Made by a program: the position numbers and the translations under genes. DNA of 64,000 nt. It comes from Parabacteroides massiliensis (GTDB lineage Bacteria; Bacteroidota; Bacteroidia; Bacteroidales; Tannerellaceae). Location: assembly GCF_900155425.1 (NCBI RefSeq), contig NZ_LT700189.1, positions 1,047,787 through 1,111,786 of the forward strand. The letters are read 5' to 3'. The notes under the pieces are model-generated. The model did no database searches. It saw only the letters and a list, made by a program, of their open reading frames with translations, and was not told the origin of the DNA. This document shows, piece after piece, positions 36,252 through 44,946 of the stretch (position 1 is the first letter of the stretch; each line of letters begins with the position of its first letter).

Positions 36252-37193
36252 TTATTTTACGAATGAAGATTTCAGCAGGTAGTCGACACTTTTTTTCACG
36301 CCTTCGAACTGATGTCCGCTACTCGTTCCTTCCATTTCAACGAAAAAGTCTTTGTGTCCGTTTGCGTAGAAGTGCTTGAATATCTGTTCGAAGTTCATCA
36401 TGCCGGAATCACCCAGGACATAGCGGTCTTTGATATGGAGCACCTTGATACGGTCTGCATATTTCGTGATATACTCGACCGGGTCCTGCTGGCCCATAAC
36501 GGCCCAGTAAACGTCCATCTCAAAGAAAACCAACGACGGGTCGGTATTCGCCAGGAAGATGTCATAGACCTTTTCTCCCTTGTTGTTACGCCCGAACTTC
36601 ATTTCCGTGCCGCCGGGAACCACCTTGGCAAATTCCATATCATGATTATGATAGCCGAACGGTATGCCGGCCGCTTTCACGATCTGCCCGGCTTCGTTGA
36701 AGACTTCGCAAACATATTTCGTTTCTTCCACGCTGCGGGTACTGGGCTGACCGGGCTGAACCAGGTATTTCACACCTAACTTGGCATGGTCGTCGGCCGT
36801 CTTTTTCCAGAATTCCTTTATTGTATTCAGGTTGTCCTTCGTGTATTCGCGAACAGGAGGATTCACATGTGAGCTCAGGATCTTTATGCCGGCATCGTCC
36901 GCCATCTTCTTGAAGTCCATCAGTTCGACATCGCGGATCTTACCATTACCGTAACCGGCAAGTTCGATGGTCTGATACCCCATCTTTTTCAGCTTCTTCA
37001 ATCCTCCCGGAACATCCTTGTACAGCTCATTGCCTAAAGAGTAGATTTGCAAACCGATATTCTTAGCAGCCGCCGTTTCGAGAACGGCTGATGTCGCAGG
37101 CTGTGCCGCAACAGCATTCCCTACCTTACCGGCCATCAGGCCTCCCAACGTAAGCAGGGATGCATTTCTCAAAAAGTTTCTTCTATTAATCAT
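36252..37193 (-). CDS. Exported sugar phosphate isomerase/epimerase (TIM barrel)
   Basis: 313 residues. The N-terminus MINRRNFLRNASLLTLGGLMAG is a twin-arginine signal, so the folded enzyme is exported. The rest is an AP-endonuclease-2/xylose-isomerase-like TIM barrel: IGLQIYSLGNELYKDVPGGL, YQTIELAGYGNGKI, ILSSHVNPPV, FGYHNHDMEF, FEMDVYWAVMGQQDP, IKVLHIKDRY and FFVEMEGTS, with the Glu, His and Asp metal ligands. The substrate is unknown. Such exported isomerases often process sugars with keto or inositol forms. Confidence 0.92.
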   Translation of the reverse strand: MINRRNFLRNASLLTLGGLMAGKVGNAVAAQPATSAVLETAAAKNIGLQIYSLGNELYKDVPGGLKKLKKMGYQTIELAGYGNGKIRDVELMDFKKMADDAGIKILSSHVNPPVREYTKDNLNTIKEFWKKTADDHAKLGVKYLVQPGQPSTRSVEETKYVCEVFNEAGQIVKAAGIPFGYHNHDMEFAKVVPGGTEMKFGRNNKGEKVYDIFLANTDPSLVFFEMDVYWAVMGQQDPVEYITKYADRIKVLHIKDRYVLGDSGMMNFEQIFKHFYANGHKDFFVEMEGTSSGHQFEGVKKSVDYLLKSSFVK

Positions 37194-37268
37194 GGTCTAT
37201 TAAATTTAGATAGCTCCAAAGGTATGATTTTATTCTGAAAGTTAGTCCATTTTTCCTGAAAAACATGA

Positions 37269-37949
37269 TCAGATAAACTCGTTCACCGATGAGACGATAC
37301 TACCGTCGAACAGGTTGATGATCCGGTGGGCGAAGCTGGCGTCGTGTTTGGAGTGGGTCACCATGACGATCGTGGTTCCCTCCCGGTTCAGTTCGGTCAG
37401 GAGTTGCATCACTTCGGCTCCGTTCTTGGAGTCCAGGTTACCGGTCGGTTCATCGGCAAGGATGATCTTCGGATTCGAAACAACGGCACGGGCGATGGCC
37501 ACACGTTGCTGCTGTCCTCCGGAAAGCTGCTGCGGAAAATGGCTGGCACGGTGGCTGATGTTCATCCGTTTCAGGATATCGTTCACCATCTGCTTACGTT
37601 CGGCGGCTTTCACTTTCAGGTAGGTAAGCGGAAGTTCTACGTTCTCGAACACGTTCAGTTCGTCGATCAGGTTGAAACTCTGGAACACGAAACCGATGTT
37701 GCCTTTACGGACCTGCGTGCGTTCTTTTTCCTTGAGATGCCCGACCTCCTTTCCGGCCAGGTAATAATTGCCCGATGTCGGATTATCCAGCAAACCCAAG
37801 ATATTCAGCAACGTTGATTTGCCACAGCCGGAAGGGCCCATGACAGCCACAAATTCGCCGTCTTTCACTTCCAAGGAAACATTGTTCAATGCTATCGTCT
37901 CCACCTCTTCCGTACGAAAACTCTTACTTAAACCTTCGATCTTTATCAT
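37269..37949 (-). CDS. ABC transporter ATP-binding protein (MacB/LolD type)
   Basis: 226-residue ATPase. Walker A is MGPSGCGKSTLLNILG (about 37), the Q-loop is in GFVFQSFNLIDELNVFENV, the signature is LSGGQQQRVAIARAVV (about 141), Walker B is IILADEPTGNLDSKNG, and the switch His is in VMVTHSKHDASFAHRI. It is the ATPase of the permease encoded just upstream (52-bp gap). MacB/LolD-type systems do mechanical work across the envelope, such as lipoprotein release or peptide export, and not solute import. Confidence 0.95.
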   Translation of the reverse strand: MIKIEGLSKSFRTEEVETIALNNVSLEVKDGEFVAVMGPSGCGKSTLLNILGLLDNPTSGNYYLAGKEVGHLKEKERTQVRKGNIGFVFQSFNLIDELNVFENVELPLTYLKVKAAERKQMVNDILKRMNISHRASHFPQQLSGGQQQRVAIARAVVSNPKIILADEPTGNLDSKNGAEVMQLLTELNREGTTIVMVTHSKHDASFAHRIINLFDGSIVSSVNEFI

Positions 37950-38001
37950 GACTTTCTTGATTTATGATTTTATTTCTTTATTCTTGACTCTTTTTTCTTG
38001 A

Positions 38002-40380
38002 TTACTCAGACTTTATGTTCTTTACCGGATTTTCATTCGCGACATGCCAGTTCTGGTATGTCACCGTCAGGACCGTGATCACGCCCACCACCAGGAAAGC
38101 CAACGGCAACACCCACCAATACATCGGCGTGCGGTAGGCGAAGTTCTCCAACCAACGGTGTACGCCGTACCAGGCGACCGGAGCTCCGAGCAGAAAACAT
38201 ACCAGCAGAATCCAGAAGTAGTTCACGTTGAACATATACAGGATTTCGCCCGTCGTCGACCCCAACACCTTGCGCACGGCAATCTCCTTCCGCCTGTATT
38301 CGCTTTCGAACACGACAAGGCCGAACACGCCCACGATCGAGATAAAGATGGCGACAAGGCTGAACAACGTGATCAAAGAACCGATCTTCAATTCCTTTTC
38401 ATAGGTGTGCTGCAACACTTCGTCATAGAAACGGACAACAAAAGGATACTCCGAATCGAACATTTCAAGCGATTCGCGCACATGCTCCATCCCGGCGCGA
38501 AGATTGCTTCCGGCCTTGAACTTCACGTAGGCGATATTATAATAGTTGCCTTCCTTCCCCCACTGGTATTTTCCCCAGAGATAGAAAGCCATCGGAGTGA
38601 CCTCCTGGCGGAAAGAGGCGAACTTGATATCGGGGATGAAACCGATGATCTCGTCACCGTCGATCTTTTCGTTCAACTTCATTTCGAACTGCGCCTTCGC
38701 CTTTTCGTTGAATATATAGCAACCTGTCTCCTTCAGTTCGTCTTCCGGACGGAAATCACGGCCTTCTTTGACTTCTATGCCCATCACTTTCAGGAAAGAA
38801 GAGGAGACCGGAAGACACTGGAAGCTTATATTTTCGCTGTTATAGTTGCGTCCCCATCCCATATACTGGTCTCCACTGGAAAGCAGAAACTGGGAATAGG
38901 TCACGTCTTCCACGCCTGAGAACGATTTCAACTGGTTCGTGAAAGCATCCCGGTCCTTATTGATGTTATTATTCAGGTGTACGATGATCATCTCTTCCTT
39001 GTCATATCCCAACGGCGCATTCTGCATGTAATGGTTTTGCAGGTACATAAACAAAGAACCGATAATCAGGACGAAGGAAGCCACGAACTGAATGCCGACC
39101 AGCATGCTCCGCATCCGTCGCCCGGAAAGGGAAAGGCCGAAACTTCCTTTCAGCACCAGTGCCGGCGGGAAAGAGGTGATATAGTAGGAAGGATAAAGGC
39201 CGGCCAGCACTCCCACGATCGCTGCAATCACGGCCGTACCGGCAATGATCGCCGGCTGCGCCCCGAACGACATGTCGGCATCCACCAGCGAGGCGATCGG
39301 TGTTTTTTGTGCCAGATACAAGAACAGGAGCGAAAGCAGATAAGCAAACAGGCTGACACAAACTGCCTCAACCAACAAACTTCCGCGCAGCATGCTGTCG
39401 GAACTGCCCAGAACCTTCTGCGTATTGATGCTCTTGATGCGCATGGGGGTCAGCGCCGTGCTGAAGTTGGTGAAATTGATGCCGGCGATCAGAATGATGA
39501 CAAAAGCGATGGAGAAAAGCACCAGCAACGTCTGGCGGCTCGCTTTCGGCATCGAATCGAAATCCACGTTGTTCAGGAAATGGAGATCCGGCATAGAGGT
39601 CAGGCGAAGGTCGAGGTTATCATCTCCTTCTCCCCATTTGAAATCGTCGCCAAAGATTTCTTTCGCATTAAAATTTTTCTTGAAATTGTCCAGGACATTC
39701 TCCTTGTTGGCCGGATCGTCGAGACGGACAAAAACCAAATAGTTCCAGTTTCCCCAGTTATTATAGTTTTCCTTCGGGTCCATCGCCATGTATATGATGT
39801 TCTTCAAAGCTGAATTACGGGGAAAATCCTTATATATGCCTTTTACGATTTTCGCATCTTCCGCTGCGTTGGCAGAGATCAGTTGCTTGCCTATCGCCGG
39901 TTCATCTCCGAAAATCTTTTTCGCCATGCTTTCCGGAAGGACCACGCTGTTGGGCTCATCCAAAGACCGCTCGTTTCCCTCAAGCATATCGAAATGGAAC
40001 ACACTCAAGACTCCGGGAGTCGCGCCCCACGCATCTTCCTTATAGCTCGTCCGTTGCCCGCCTTGCTCGACATAGAAGAAACGGTTGCCCACCCAACCAC
40101 TCAGAAGGCATCCTTCTTTTATATGGGGAGACGATTCGACAAACGCCCGCGCAAACGGACGGTTGATAATGGCCTGCGACCCTTCTGTTCCCTGCACGAC
40201 ATCCAACCGGAATATGGCATCTGCATCCCGCAGGCTGCGATCGAACGTATAATCATAATTCACTTGCATCATGATGAGCATAAAAGCCACAAAAGCAATG
40301 CTCAACCCCAACACATTCAAAATAGAGGCCGTCTTGAACCGACGGAGCACACTAAAGAAATTTCGTAAAATAGTTTTCAT
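38002..40380 (-). CDS. ABC transporter permease, FtsX/MacB type with two domains
   Basis: 792 residues in the tandem form common in Bacteroidota: two units, each with a MacB periplasmic domain and an FtsX membrane domain. The first anchor is TASILNVLGLSIAFVAFMLIM (about 17-37). The FtsX domains hold LLVLFSIAFVIILIAGINFTNF (about 290) and IGSLITLFSLVAIFISIVGVFGLVVFESEYRRKEIAVRKVLGSTTGE (about 668-715, here given in parts). The chain ends NENPVKNIKSE. Eighteen bases upstream is the 3' end of a second, lost permease gene, which shows that the operon once had tandem copies. Confidence 0.93.
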   Translation of the reverse strand: MKTILRNFFSVLRRFKTASILNVLGLSIAFVAFMLIMMQVNYDYTFDRSLRDADAIFRLDVVQGTEGSQAIINRPFARAFVESSPHIKEGCLLSGWVGNRFFYVEQGGQRTSYKEDAWGATPGVLSVFHFDMLEGNERSLDEPNSVVLPESMAKKIFGDEPAIGKQLISANAAEDAKIVKGIYKDFPRNSALKNIIYMAMDPKENYNNWGNWNYLVFVRLDDPANKENVLDNFKKNFNAKEIFGDDFKWGEGDDNLDLRLTSMPDLHFLNNVDFDSMPKASRQTLLVLFSIAFVIILIAGINFTNFSTALTPMRIKSINTQKVLGSSDSMLRGSLLVEAVCVSLFAYLLSLLFLYLAQKTPIASLVDADMSFGAQPAIIAGTAVIAAIVGVLAGLYPSYYITSFPPALVLKGSFGLSLSGRRMRSMLVGIQFVASFVLIIGSLFMYLQNHYMQNAPLGYDKEEMIIVHLNNNINKDRDAFTNQLKSFSGVEDVTYSQFLLSSGDQYMGWGRNYNSENISFQCLPVSSSFLKVMGIEVKEGRDFRPEDELKETGCYIFNEKAKAQFEMKLNEKIDGDEIIGFIPDIKFASFRQEVTPMAFYLWGKYQWGKEGNYYNIAYVKFKAGSNLRAGMEHVRESLEMFDSEYPFVVRFYDEVLQHTYEKELKIGSLITLFSLVAIFISIVGVFGLVVFESEYRRKEIAVRKVLGSTTGEILYMFNVNYFWILLVCFLLGAPVAWYGVHRWLENFAYRTPMYWWVLPLAFLVVGVITVLTVTYQNWHVANENPVKNIKSE

Positions 40381-40397
40381 ATCCTGTTGTTATTGTT

Positions 40398-40469
40398 TTA
40401 TTCACTTTTAAGACTGTCGACCGGATTCGCATTCGCGACAAAAGGAACAAAAAGCATGCCAAACAACAT
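40398..40469 (-). pseudogene. 3' remnant of a paralogous ABC permease gene
   Basis: A 23-codon frame (MLFGMLFVPFVANANPVDSL, then KSE and stop at 40398) ends with the characteristic C-terminus of FtsX-type permeases (compare VANENPVKNIKSE at the end of the neighbouring gene). A stop codon lies a few codons upstream in the same frame. Only the last 15 or so codons are permease-like, so the rest of that gene was deleted. The remnant sits in the usual place for a tandem permease copy. Confidence 0.75.
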
Positions 40470-40516
40470 AATCAACTAACATTCAATATTGTAATAAAAC
40501 GTAGCACAAACAGCAG

Positions 40517-40554
40517 TGTCCAATATTTAGACACTACTGTCTATTTTTTTGACA
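40517..40554 (-). promoter_or_regulatory. Two tandem TGTC-N9-GACA palindromes upstream of the ABC operon
   Basis: Sites at 40517-40533 and 40538-40554, both TGTC-N9-GACA, with centres exactly 21 bp (two helical turns) apart. This is what a pair of dimeric regulators bound on the same DNA face would need. They lie about 50 bp upstream of the permease remnant and 137 bp upstream of the intact permease. The regulator is unknown; a response regulator is a reasonable guess. Confidence 0.6.
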
Positions 40555-40675
40555 GTCAGCCTCCAGGGGATTATCCAACATGCCTGTCCAGGGTACGGGA
40601 GATTGTCGGGACACCTGGAAAGCCGTAAAGCGCCGTCGGAACAAAGCTGTTTCAACATATCCGCTTTGGGAAGAC

Positions 40676-40693
40676 TAAAGCTATGGGTTAGGG
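40676..40693. repeat. Member of the TAAAGC/GGGTTAG intergenic repeat family
   Basis: TAAAGCTATGGGTTAGGG. The 14-bp word GCTATGGGTTAGGG recurs exactly, in reverse, at 63241-63254, and a variant is in the inverted repeat at 19853-19895. Confidence 0.75.
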
Positions 40694-40715
40694 AGGGGAC
40701 TTGCCGGATATTAAT

Positions 40716-40740
40716 GGGCAGAGCAGAGCCCTGCCCCTAC
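40716..40740. repeat. Copy 1 of the GGGCAGAG intergenic repeat
   Basis: 25-bp unit beginning GGGCAGAGCAGAGCCC and ending CCCCTAC, identical to the unit at 41008-41032. The bases before the two copies are also similar (CGGATATTAAT and CGGATATCAAT). The unit corresponds to one arm of the inverted repeat at 29749-29832. Confidence 0.85.
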
Positions 40741-41007
40741 GATCTTTTTCTCTTATTGTCATATTTCTCAAAAAGGTATTGGTTCAAATCGAAACTACTA
40801 CTGCGTCTAATTTGATTTTATACCCCGTTTAATTCAAATTTCCCTATAGGGTAATATTTTTTAAGAAACAGGTATTTTCACCATATCTTTAATAATCAAA
40901 CATTTATAGCACAAATATGATTTAAGGAGGGATATTGTATTTTTTTGTAGGCAACAGGGATAATCAATAGGCTCAATGAAAGCGATGTTGCCTTGTCGGA
41001 TATCAAT

Positions 41008-41032
41008 GGGCAGAGCAGAGCCCTGCCCCTAC
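41008..41032. repeat. Copy 2 of the GGGCAGAG intergenic repeat
   Basis: Identical 25-bp unit in the same orientation, 292 bp after copy 1, and 43 bp upstream of the PBP1C promoter. Confidence 0.85.
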
Positions 41033-41074
41033 GGGACGATGATCATTTTCGAAGAGAAATTCAAGGGGTTCCGG

Positions 41075-41105
41075 TTGGGAATAGACAAGAAAATGATTAA
41101 CTTTG
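41075..41105 (+). promoter_or_regulatory. Promoter of the PBP1C gene
   Basis: TTG at 41075-41077, a 20-bp spacer, and TAACTTTG at 41098-41105: a near-ideal Bacteroidota promoter. The -7 box covers the TTG codon at 41103 that would otherwise be the earliest start of the gene, so translation must begin downstream, at the ATG at 41127. Confidence 0.75.
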
Positions 41106-41126
41106 AAGGGTAAAACGAAATGGCGA

Positions 41127-43472
41127 ATGATTGTCTTCCACCTGTTTTTCATAAAATTGCTGATAGGGGCGTTCCTGCATCTGAGCAACCCTCGGACGCT
41201 CTTTCCGGAGGCGTGCTCCACCCTGCTCTATTCTTCCGACGGACAGTTGTTGGGGGCACGGATCGCACCGGACGGACAATGGCGTTTCCCTCCGGCAGAC
41301 AGTCTTCCCGACAAGTTCGTGACCTGCCTGCTGACCTACGAAGACAAACGCTTCTTCCGGCATCCGGGGGTAGACCCTGCCGCCATCGTCAGGGCCATGT
41401 GGATCAACCTCAGCCGGGGCAAGGTCGTCAGCGGGGGGAGCACGATCACCATGCAGCTGGCACGGATCGCGCGGGGCAACCGCGACCGCACCCTGTATGA
41501 AAAAATGGTCGAAACCGGTTATGCCCTTCTCCTGGAAACAGCCTTCGACAAACATCAGATCCTGAACCTCTATGCCTCGCACGCCCCGTTCGGAGGGAAT
41601 GTGGTAGGCATCGAGACGGCGGCCTGGCGCTATTTCGGGCGAAGTGCCGCCGACCTCTCGTGGGCCGAAAGCGCCACACTCGCCGTCCTGCCCAACTCGC
41701 CCGCCCTAATCCATCCCGGACGTAACCGGGCACGGCTGAAAGCCAAACGCGACAAGCTCCTGGCCGCCTTAAAGGAGAGAGGGATACTGGACGAAACCGA
41801 ATACGGGCTCTCGCTCCTCGAACCGCTCCCCAAAGCGCCCGTGCCTCTGCCCGACGAAGCCCCTCACCTGCTCGAACGGTTGGCGGCCGACGCTCCGGGA
41901 ACGCGCATCACGACCTCCGTCAACCGGATGCTGCAACGCCAGACGCAGGAGCTCGTCAACCGCTACGCCCGCGACTATGCCTCCAACCACATCCATAACC
42001 TGGCCGCCCTCGTCGCCGATGCCGAAACGGGCGAGGTGCTCGCCTATGCGGGAAACGTCACCTTCAAGGCCGATGCCCGCAAAGGGAACCAGGTAGACAT
42101 CATCACTTCGCCGCGCAGCACGGGCAGCATCCTGAAGCCCTTCCTTTATGCCGCCATGCTGCACGACGGGCAACTGCTCCCCGGCACGCTCGTTTCGGAC
42201 GTGCCCCTGAACCTGAACGGCTTCTCGCCGCAAAACTACAACAAGACATTCTACGGGGCGGTCCCGGCGCACCGAGCGATCGAACGTTCGCTCAACGTCC
42301 CGCTGGTACGGATGCTTTCGGCCTACAACACGGGGCGGTTCATGTCGCTGCTGAAAAAGGCGGGCATGACCACGTTGCGCTTTTCCGAAGAGCATTACGG
42401 GGCTTCGCTGATCCTGGGAGGCGCCGAAGGGACGCTATGGGACCTCACCGGCATGTATGCTTCACTGGCACGTACGCTCGCACATTACCGGACTTACAAC
42501 GGGCGGTATGACCCGGCGGATATTCATCCGCTCACTCCTTATCCGGCTCCTCCGACCGATCCGGTCCGCTCCATAGCCGACAGAAGGCTGACGGACAAAC
42601 CGCTCCTCTCCGCCGCTTCCATCTGGTTCGCCTTCGAAGCGATGTCGGCACTGAACCGCCCCGAAGAGGAGGCGGACTGGCAGCAGTTCGGCTCCATGAA
42701 GCAGGTGGCCTGGAAAACGGGGACGAGCTATGGCGGGCGGGACGCCTGGGCGATCGGGACGACCCCGCGCTATACGGTCGGCGTATGGGTGGGCAACGCT
42801 TCGGGAGAAGGCCGGCCGGGACTGACAGGCGTGGGCAATGCCGCACCCGTCCTCTTCGACCTGTTCTCGCTCCTGCCGGGAAGCGGCTGGTTCGACATGC
42901 CTTACGACGAACTCCTCCCGATGGCCATCTGCCGTCTCAGCGGCCACAAGGCCTCTGCAATCTGTGACCAGGTGGACACGCTCTACATGCCGCGCTCGGC
43001 CGACAAGACGGAGGTCTGCCCCTACCACCGGCTTGTCCATCTTTCCGCAGACGGCCGTTTCCGGGTGAACAGCTCGTGCGAGTCGGTCGGCCGGATGATC
43101 GCACGCCCGTGGTTCGTACTGCCTCCTTCCGAAGAATATTATTACCGGAACTATCATATCGACTACGCGCCCCTGCCTCCTGTCAGACCGGGATGCGGCG
43201 AAGACCGGAACCGGCAGATCGAACTGATCTATCCCGAGCATAACGCCATCCTCTATCTTCCGAAAGGCTTCTCCGGCAAACGGGAAAAATTCGTGTTCAA
43301 AGCCGCCCATGCCCGTCCGGATGCCATCCTCTACTGGCATCTCGACGACACGTTTATCGGCGAAACAGCGGACCACCACCAGATCAGCAGCTCTGCTCCC
43401 CCCGGCAAACACCGCCTGACGCTGGTCGACGACCAAGGCAACCGAAAGACGATATCGTTCGAGGTGAAATAA
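41127..43472 (+). CDS. pbpC: Penicillin-binding protein 1C
   Basis: Bifunctional peptidoglycan synthase of class A. I start at the ATG at 41127 (781 residues); an in-frame TTG at 41103 lies inside the promoter -7 box. A membrane anchor begins at residue 1 (MIVFHLFFIKLLIGAFLHL). The GT51 glycosyltransferase domain has LTYEDKRFFRHPGVDP and GGSTITMQLARIARG. The transpeptidase has the active-site Ser in SPRSTGSILKPFLYAAM (S-x-x-K), then ERSLNVPLVRML (S-x-N) and AWKTGTSYGGRDAW (KTG). A BiPBP_C domain closes the chain. The usual alpha-2-macroglobulin partner gene is not adjacent. G+C content is clearly above that of the neighbours. Confidence 0.94.
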   Translation: MIVFHLFFIKLLIGAFLHLSNPRTLFPEACSTLLYSSDGQLLGARIAPDGQWRFPPADSLPDKFVTCLLTYEDKRFFRHPGVDPAAIVRAMWINLSRGKVVSGGSTITMQLARIARGNRDRTLYEKMVETGYALLLETAFDKHQILNLYASHAPFGGNVVGIETAAWRYFGRSAADLSWAESATLAVLPNSPALIHPGRNRARLKAKRDKLLAALKERGILDETEYGLSLLEPLPKAPVPLPDEAPHLLERLAADAPGTRITTSVNRMLQRQTQELVNRYARDYASNHIHNLAALVADAETGEVLAYAGNVTFKADARKGNQVDIITSPRSTGSILKPFLYAAMLHDGQLLPGTLVSDVPLNLNGFSPQNYNKTFYGAVPAHRAIERSLNVPLVRMLSAYNTGRFMSLLKKAGMTTLRFSEEHYGASLILGGAEGTLWDLTGMYASLARTLAHYRTYNGRYDPADIHPLTPYPAPPTDPVRSIADRRLTDKPLLSAASIWFAFEAMSALNRPEEEADWQQFGSMKQVAWKTGTSYGGRDAWAIGTTPRYTVGVWVGNASGEGRPGLTGVGNAAPVLFDLFSLLPGSGWFDMPYDELLPMAICRLSGHKASAICDQVDTLYMPRSADKTEVCPYHRLVHLSADGRFRVNSSCESVGRMIARPWFVLPPSEEYYYRNYHIDYAPLPPVRPGCGEDRNRQIELIYPEHNAILYLPKGFSGKREKFVFKAAHARPDAILYWHLDDTFIGETADHHQISSSAPPGKHRLTLVDDQGNRKTISFEVK

Positions 43473-43515
43473 TCAAAACTGTTTCCCAAAAAGACTCGTT
43501 CTGCAAAGTTTTTAC

Positions 43516-43523
43516 TACCTTTG
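43516..43523 (+). promoter_or_regulatory. Promoter -7 element of the oxoacid:ferredoxin oxidoreductase operon
   Basis: TACCTTTG matches TAnnTTTG exactly, 54 bp before the ATG at 43578. The -33 region has no clear TTTG. It is the only box between pbpC and the first subunit gene. Confidence 0.55.
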
Positions 43524-43577
43524 GCAATCGCAAATGAGATAGATTAGTGTTACATTAGTTTTTAAATATATATAGTT

Positions 43578-43811
43578 ATGGCGAAAATAAAAGGAGCTGT
43601 TGTTGTTAACACAGAACGATGTAAAGGGTGTAACCTTTGCGTAGTAGCCTGCCCGTCGGATGTACTCGAATTGCACCCGCGTGAAGTAAACGACAAGGGA
43701 TACCATTATGTGTACATGAAAAACCCTGACAACTGCATCGGTTGTGCAAGTTGCGGGTTAGTCTGTCCGGACGGTTGTTTAACCATCTACAAGAAGAGAA
43801 TTGACAATTAA
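43578..43811 (+). CDS. Ferredoxin-type delta subunit of 2-oxoacid:ferredoxin oxidoreductase
   Basis: 77 residues with two 4Fe-4S clusters. The first cysteine set is CKGCNLCVVACP (residues 15-26) and the second is CIGCASCGLVCP (about 53-64). The conserved opening is KIKGAVVVNTERC. It passes electrons from the catalytic subunits to free ferredoxin. It is first in an operon of delta, alpha, small membrane protein, beta and gamma genes, 9 bp ahead of the alpha subunit gene. Confidence 0.94.
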   Translation: MAKIKGAVVVNTERCKGCNLCVVACPSDVLELHPREVNDKGYHYVYMKNPDNCIGCASCGLVCPDGCLTIYKKRIDN

Positions 43812-43820
43812 ATATAAGGT

Positions 43821-44903
43821 ATGGCAGAAGAAGTAAAATTAATGAAAGGTAACGAAGCCATCGCCCATGCGGCTATCCGCTACGGCGTAGACGGTTACTT
43901 CGGCTACCCGATCACTCCGCAGTCGGAGATACTCGAAACCCTGATGGCCGAGATGCCGTGGGAAACAACCGGAATGGTCGTGCTGCAGGCAGAAAGTGAA
44001 GTGGCAGCCATCAATATGGTATACGGAGGAGCCAGCACGGGCAAACGTGTGATGACCTCCTCGTCCAGCCCCGGTGTCAGTCTGAAACAAGAAGGCATAT
44101 CTTATCTCGCAGGAGCCGAACTGCCCTGCCTGATCGTGAACGTGATGCGTGGCGGCCCCGGCCTGGGAACGATCCAGCCCAGCCAGGCAGACTATTTCCA
44201 GACAGTCAAAGGCGGCGGCCACGGCGACTACCGCCTGATCACGCTCGCCCCCTCTTCCGTACAGGAAATGGCGGACTTCGTCGGACTGGGTTTCGAACTT
44301 GCTTTCAAATACAGTAATCCTGCTATTATCCTGGCAGACGGCATCATCGGCCAGATGATGGAAAAAGTGGTACTGCCGCCTTTCCATACACGCCGCACAG
44401 AGGAAGAAATCATAGCCGAATGCCCGTGGGCCACACAGGGGAAGACAGCCGGCCGCAAACCGAATGTCATTACTTCACTGGAACTGGACCCGGCTAAGAT
44501 GGAGGAGAACAACATCCGCTTCCAGGCCAAATATCGGAAGATCGAAGAAAACGAAGTCCGCTACGAAGAGTTCCAGTGCGAAGATGCCGAATATCTGCTG
44601 ATCGCATTCGGTTCTTCCGCCCGTATCTGTCAGAAAGTGGTGGAAATAGCCCGTGCGGAAGGTATCAAGCTCGGCCTGCTCCGCCCTATCACGTTGTGGC
44701 CGTTCCCCAAGAAAGTGATCGCCGCTTATGCCGACAAGGTAAAAGGCATGCTTTCCGTCGAACTGAACGCCGGACAGATGGTCGAAGACGTACGTCTGGC
44801 CGTAAACGGCAAGGTAAAGGTCGAACACTTCGGCCGTCTCGGCGGTATCGTGTTCACACCGGATGAAGTCCTGAATGCTCTGAAAAAGAATTTTGATTTA
44901 TGA
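43821..44903 (+). CDS. vorB: Alpha subunit of 2-oxoacid:ferredoxin oxidoreductase (VorB type)
   Basis: 360 residues. It contains the pyrimidine-binding region GYFGYPITPQSEILE (about 26-40), the Glu-containing AESEVAAINMVYGGA, and the family block MRGGPGLGTIQPSQADYFQ (about 111-129), which is typical of 2-oxoisovalerate (branched-chain) oxidoreductases. The C-terminal domain carries GLLRPITLWPFPKK and SVELNAGQMVEDVRLAV. It oxidatively decarboxylates keto acids from valine, leucine and isoleucine to acyl-CoA, giving reduced ferredoxin and later branched-chain fatty acids. A 2-oxoglutarate substrate is the alternative. Confidence 0.92.
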   Translation: MAEEVKLMKGNEAIAHAAIRYGVDGYFGYPITPQSEILETLMAEMPWETTGMVVLQAESEVAAINMVYGGASTGKRVMTSSSSPGVSLKQEGISYLAGAELPCLIVNVMRGGPGLGTIQPSQADYFQTVKGGGHGDYRLITLAPSSVQEMADFVGLGFELAFKYSNPAIILADGIIGQMMEKVVLPPFHTRRTEEEIIAECPWATQGKTAGRKPNVITSLELDPAKMEENNIRFQAKYRKIEENEVRYEEFQCEDAEYLLIAFGSSARICQKVVEIARAEGIKLGLLRPITLWPFPKKVIAAYADKVKGMLSVELNAGQMVEDVRLAVNGKVKVEHFGRLGGIVFTPDEVLNALKKNFDL

Positions 44904-44946
44904 TCCATTATGTCATAAATAAACCATAAATCATAAAGTAACAACG

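Larger units (their letters stand above)
40470..41074. other. Gene-free region with operator-like palindromes and dispersed repeats
   Basis: I see no gene on either strand; the short open frames here are not protein-like. It contains the tandem palindromes at 40517-40554, a member of the TAAAGC/GGGTTAG repeat family at 40676-40693, and two copies of the GGGCAGAG repeat at 40716-40740 and 41008-41032. The remainder is AT-rich. It lies between the truncated permease and the PBP1C promoter and looks like the site of a past deletion. Confidence 0.7.

Noticed and set aside
40511-40535. Sigma-54 promoter next to the tandem palindromes
   Set aside because: A TTGGACAC...TTTGTGC stretch resembles it, but the GG-to-GC distance is 14 instead of 10, so it does not fit.
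40549-40815. 88-codon frame in the gap before pbpC
   Set aside because: It runs through dispersed repeat sequence, with no similarity to a protein and no promoter or ribosome-binding site.
41097-43436. Several long frames opposite or beside the PBP1C gene (for example 42462-43436 minus)
   Set aside because: They result from the high G+C content of pbpC, which removes stop codons in other frames.
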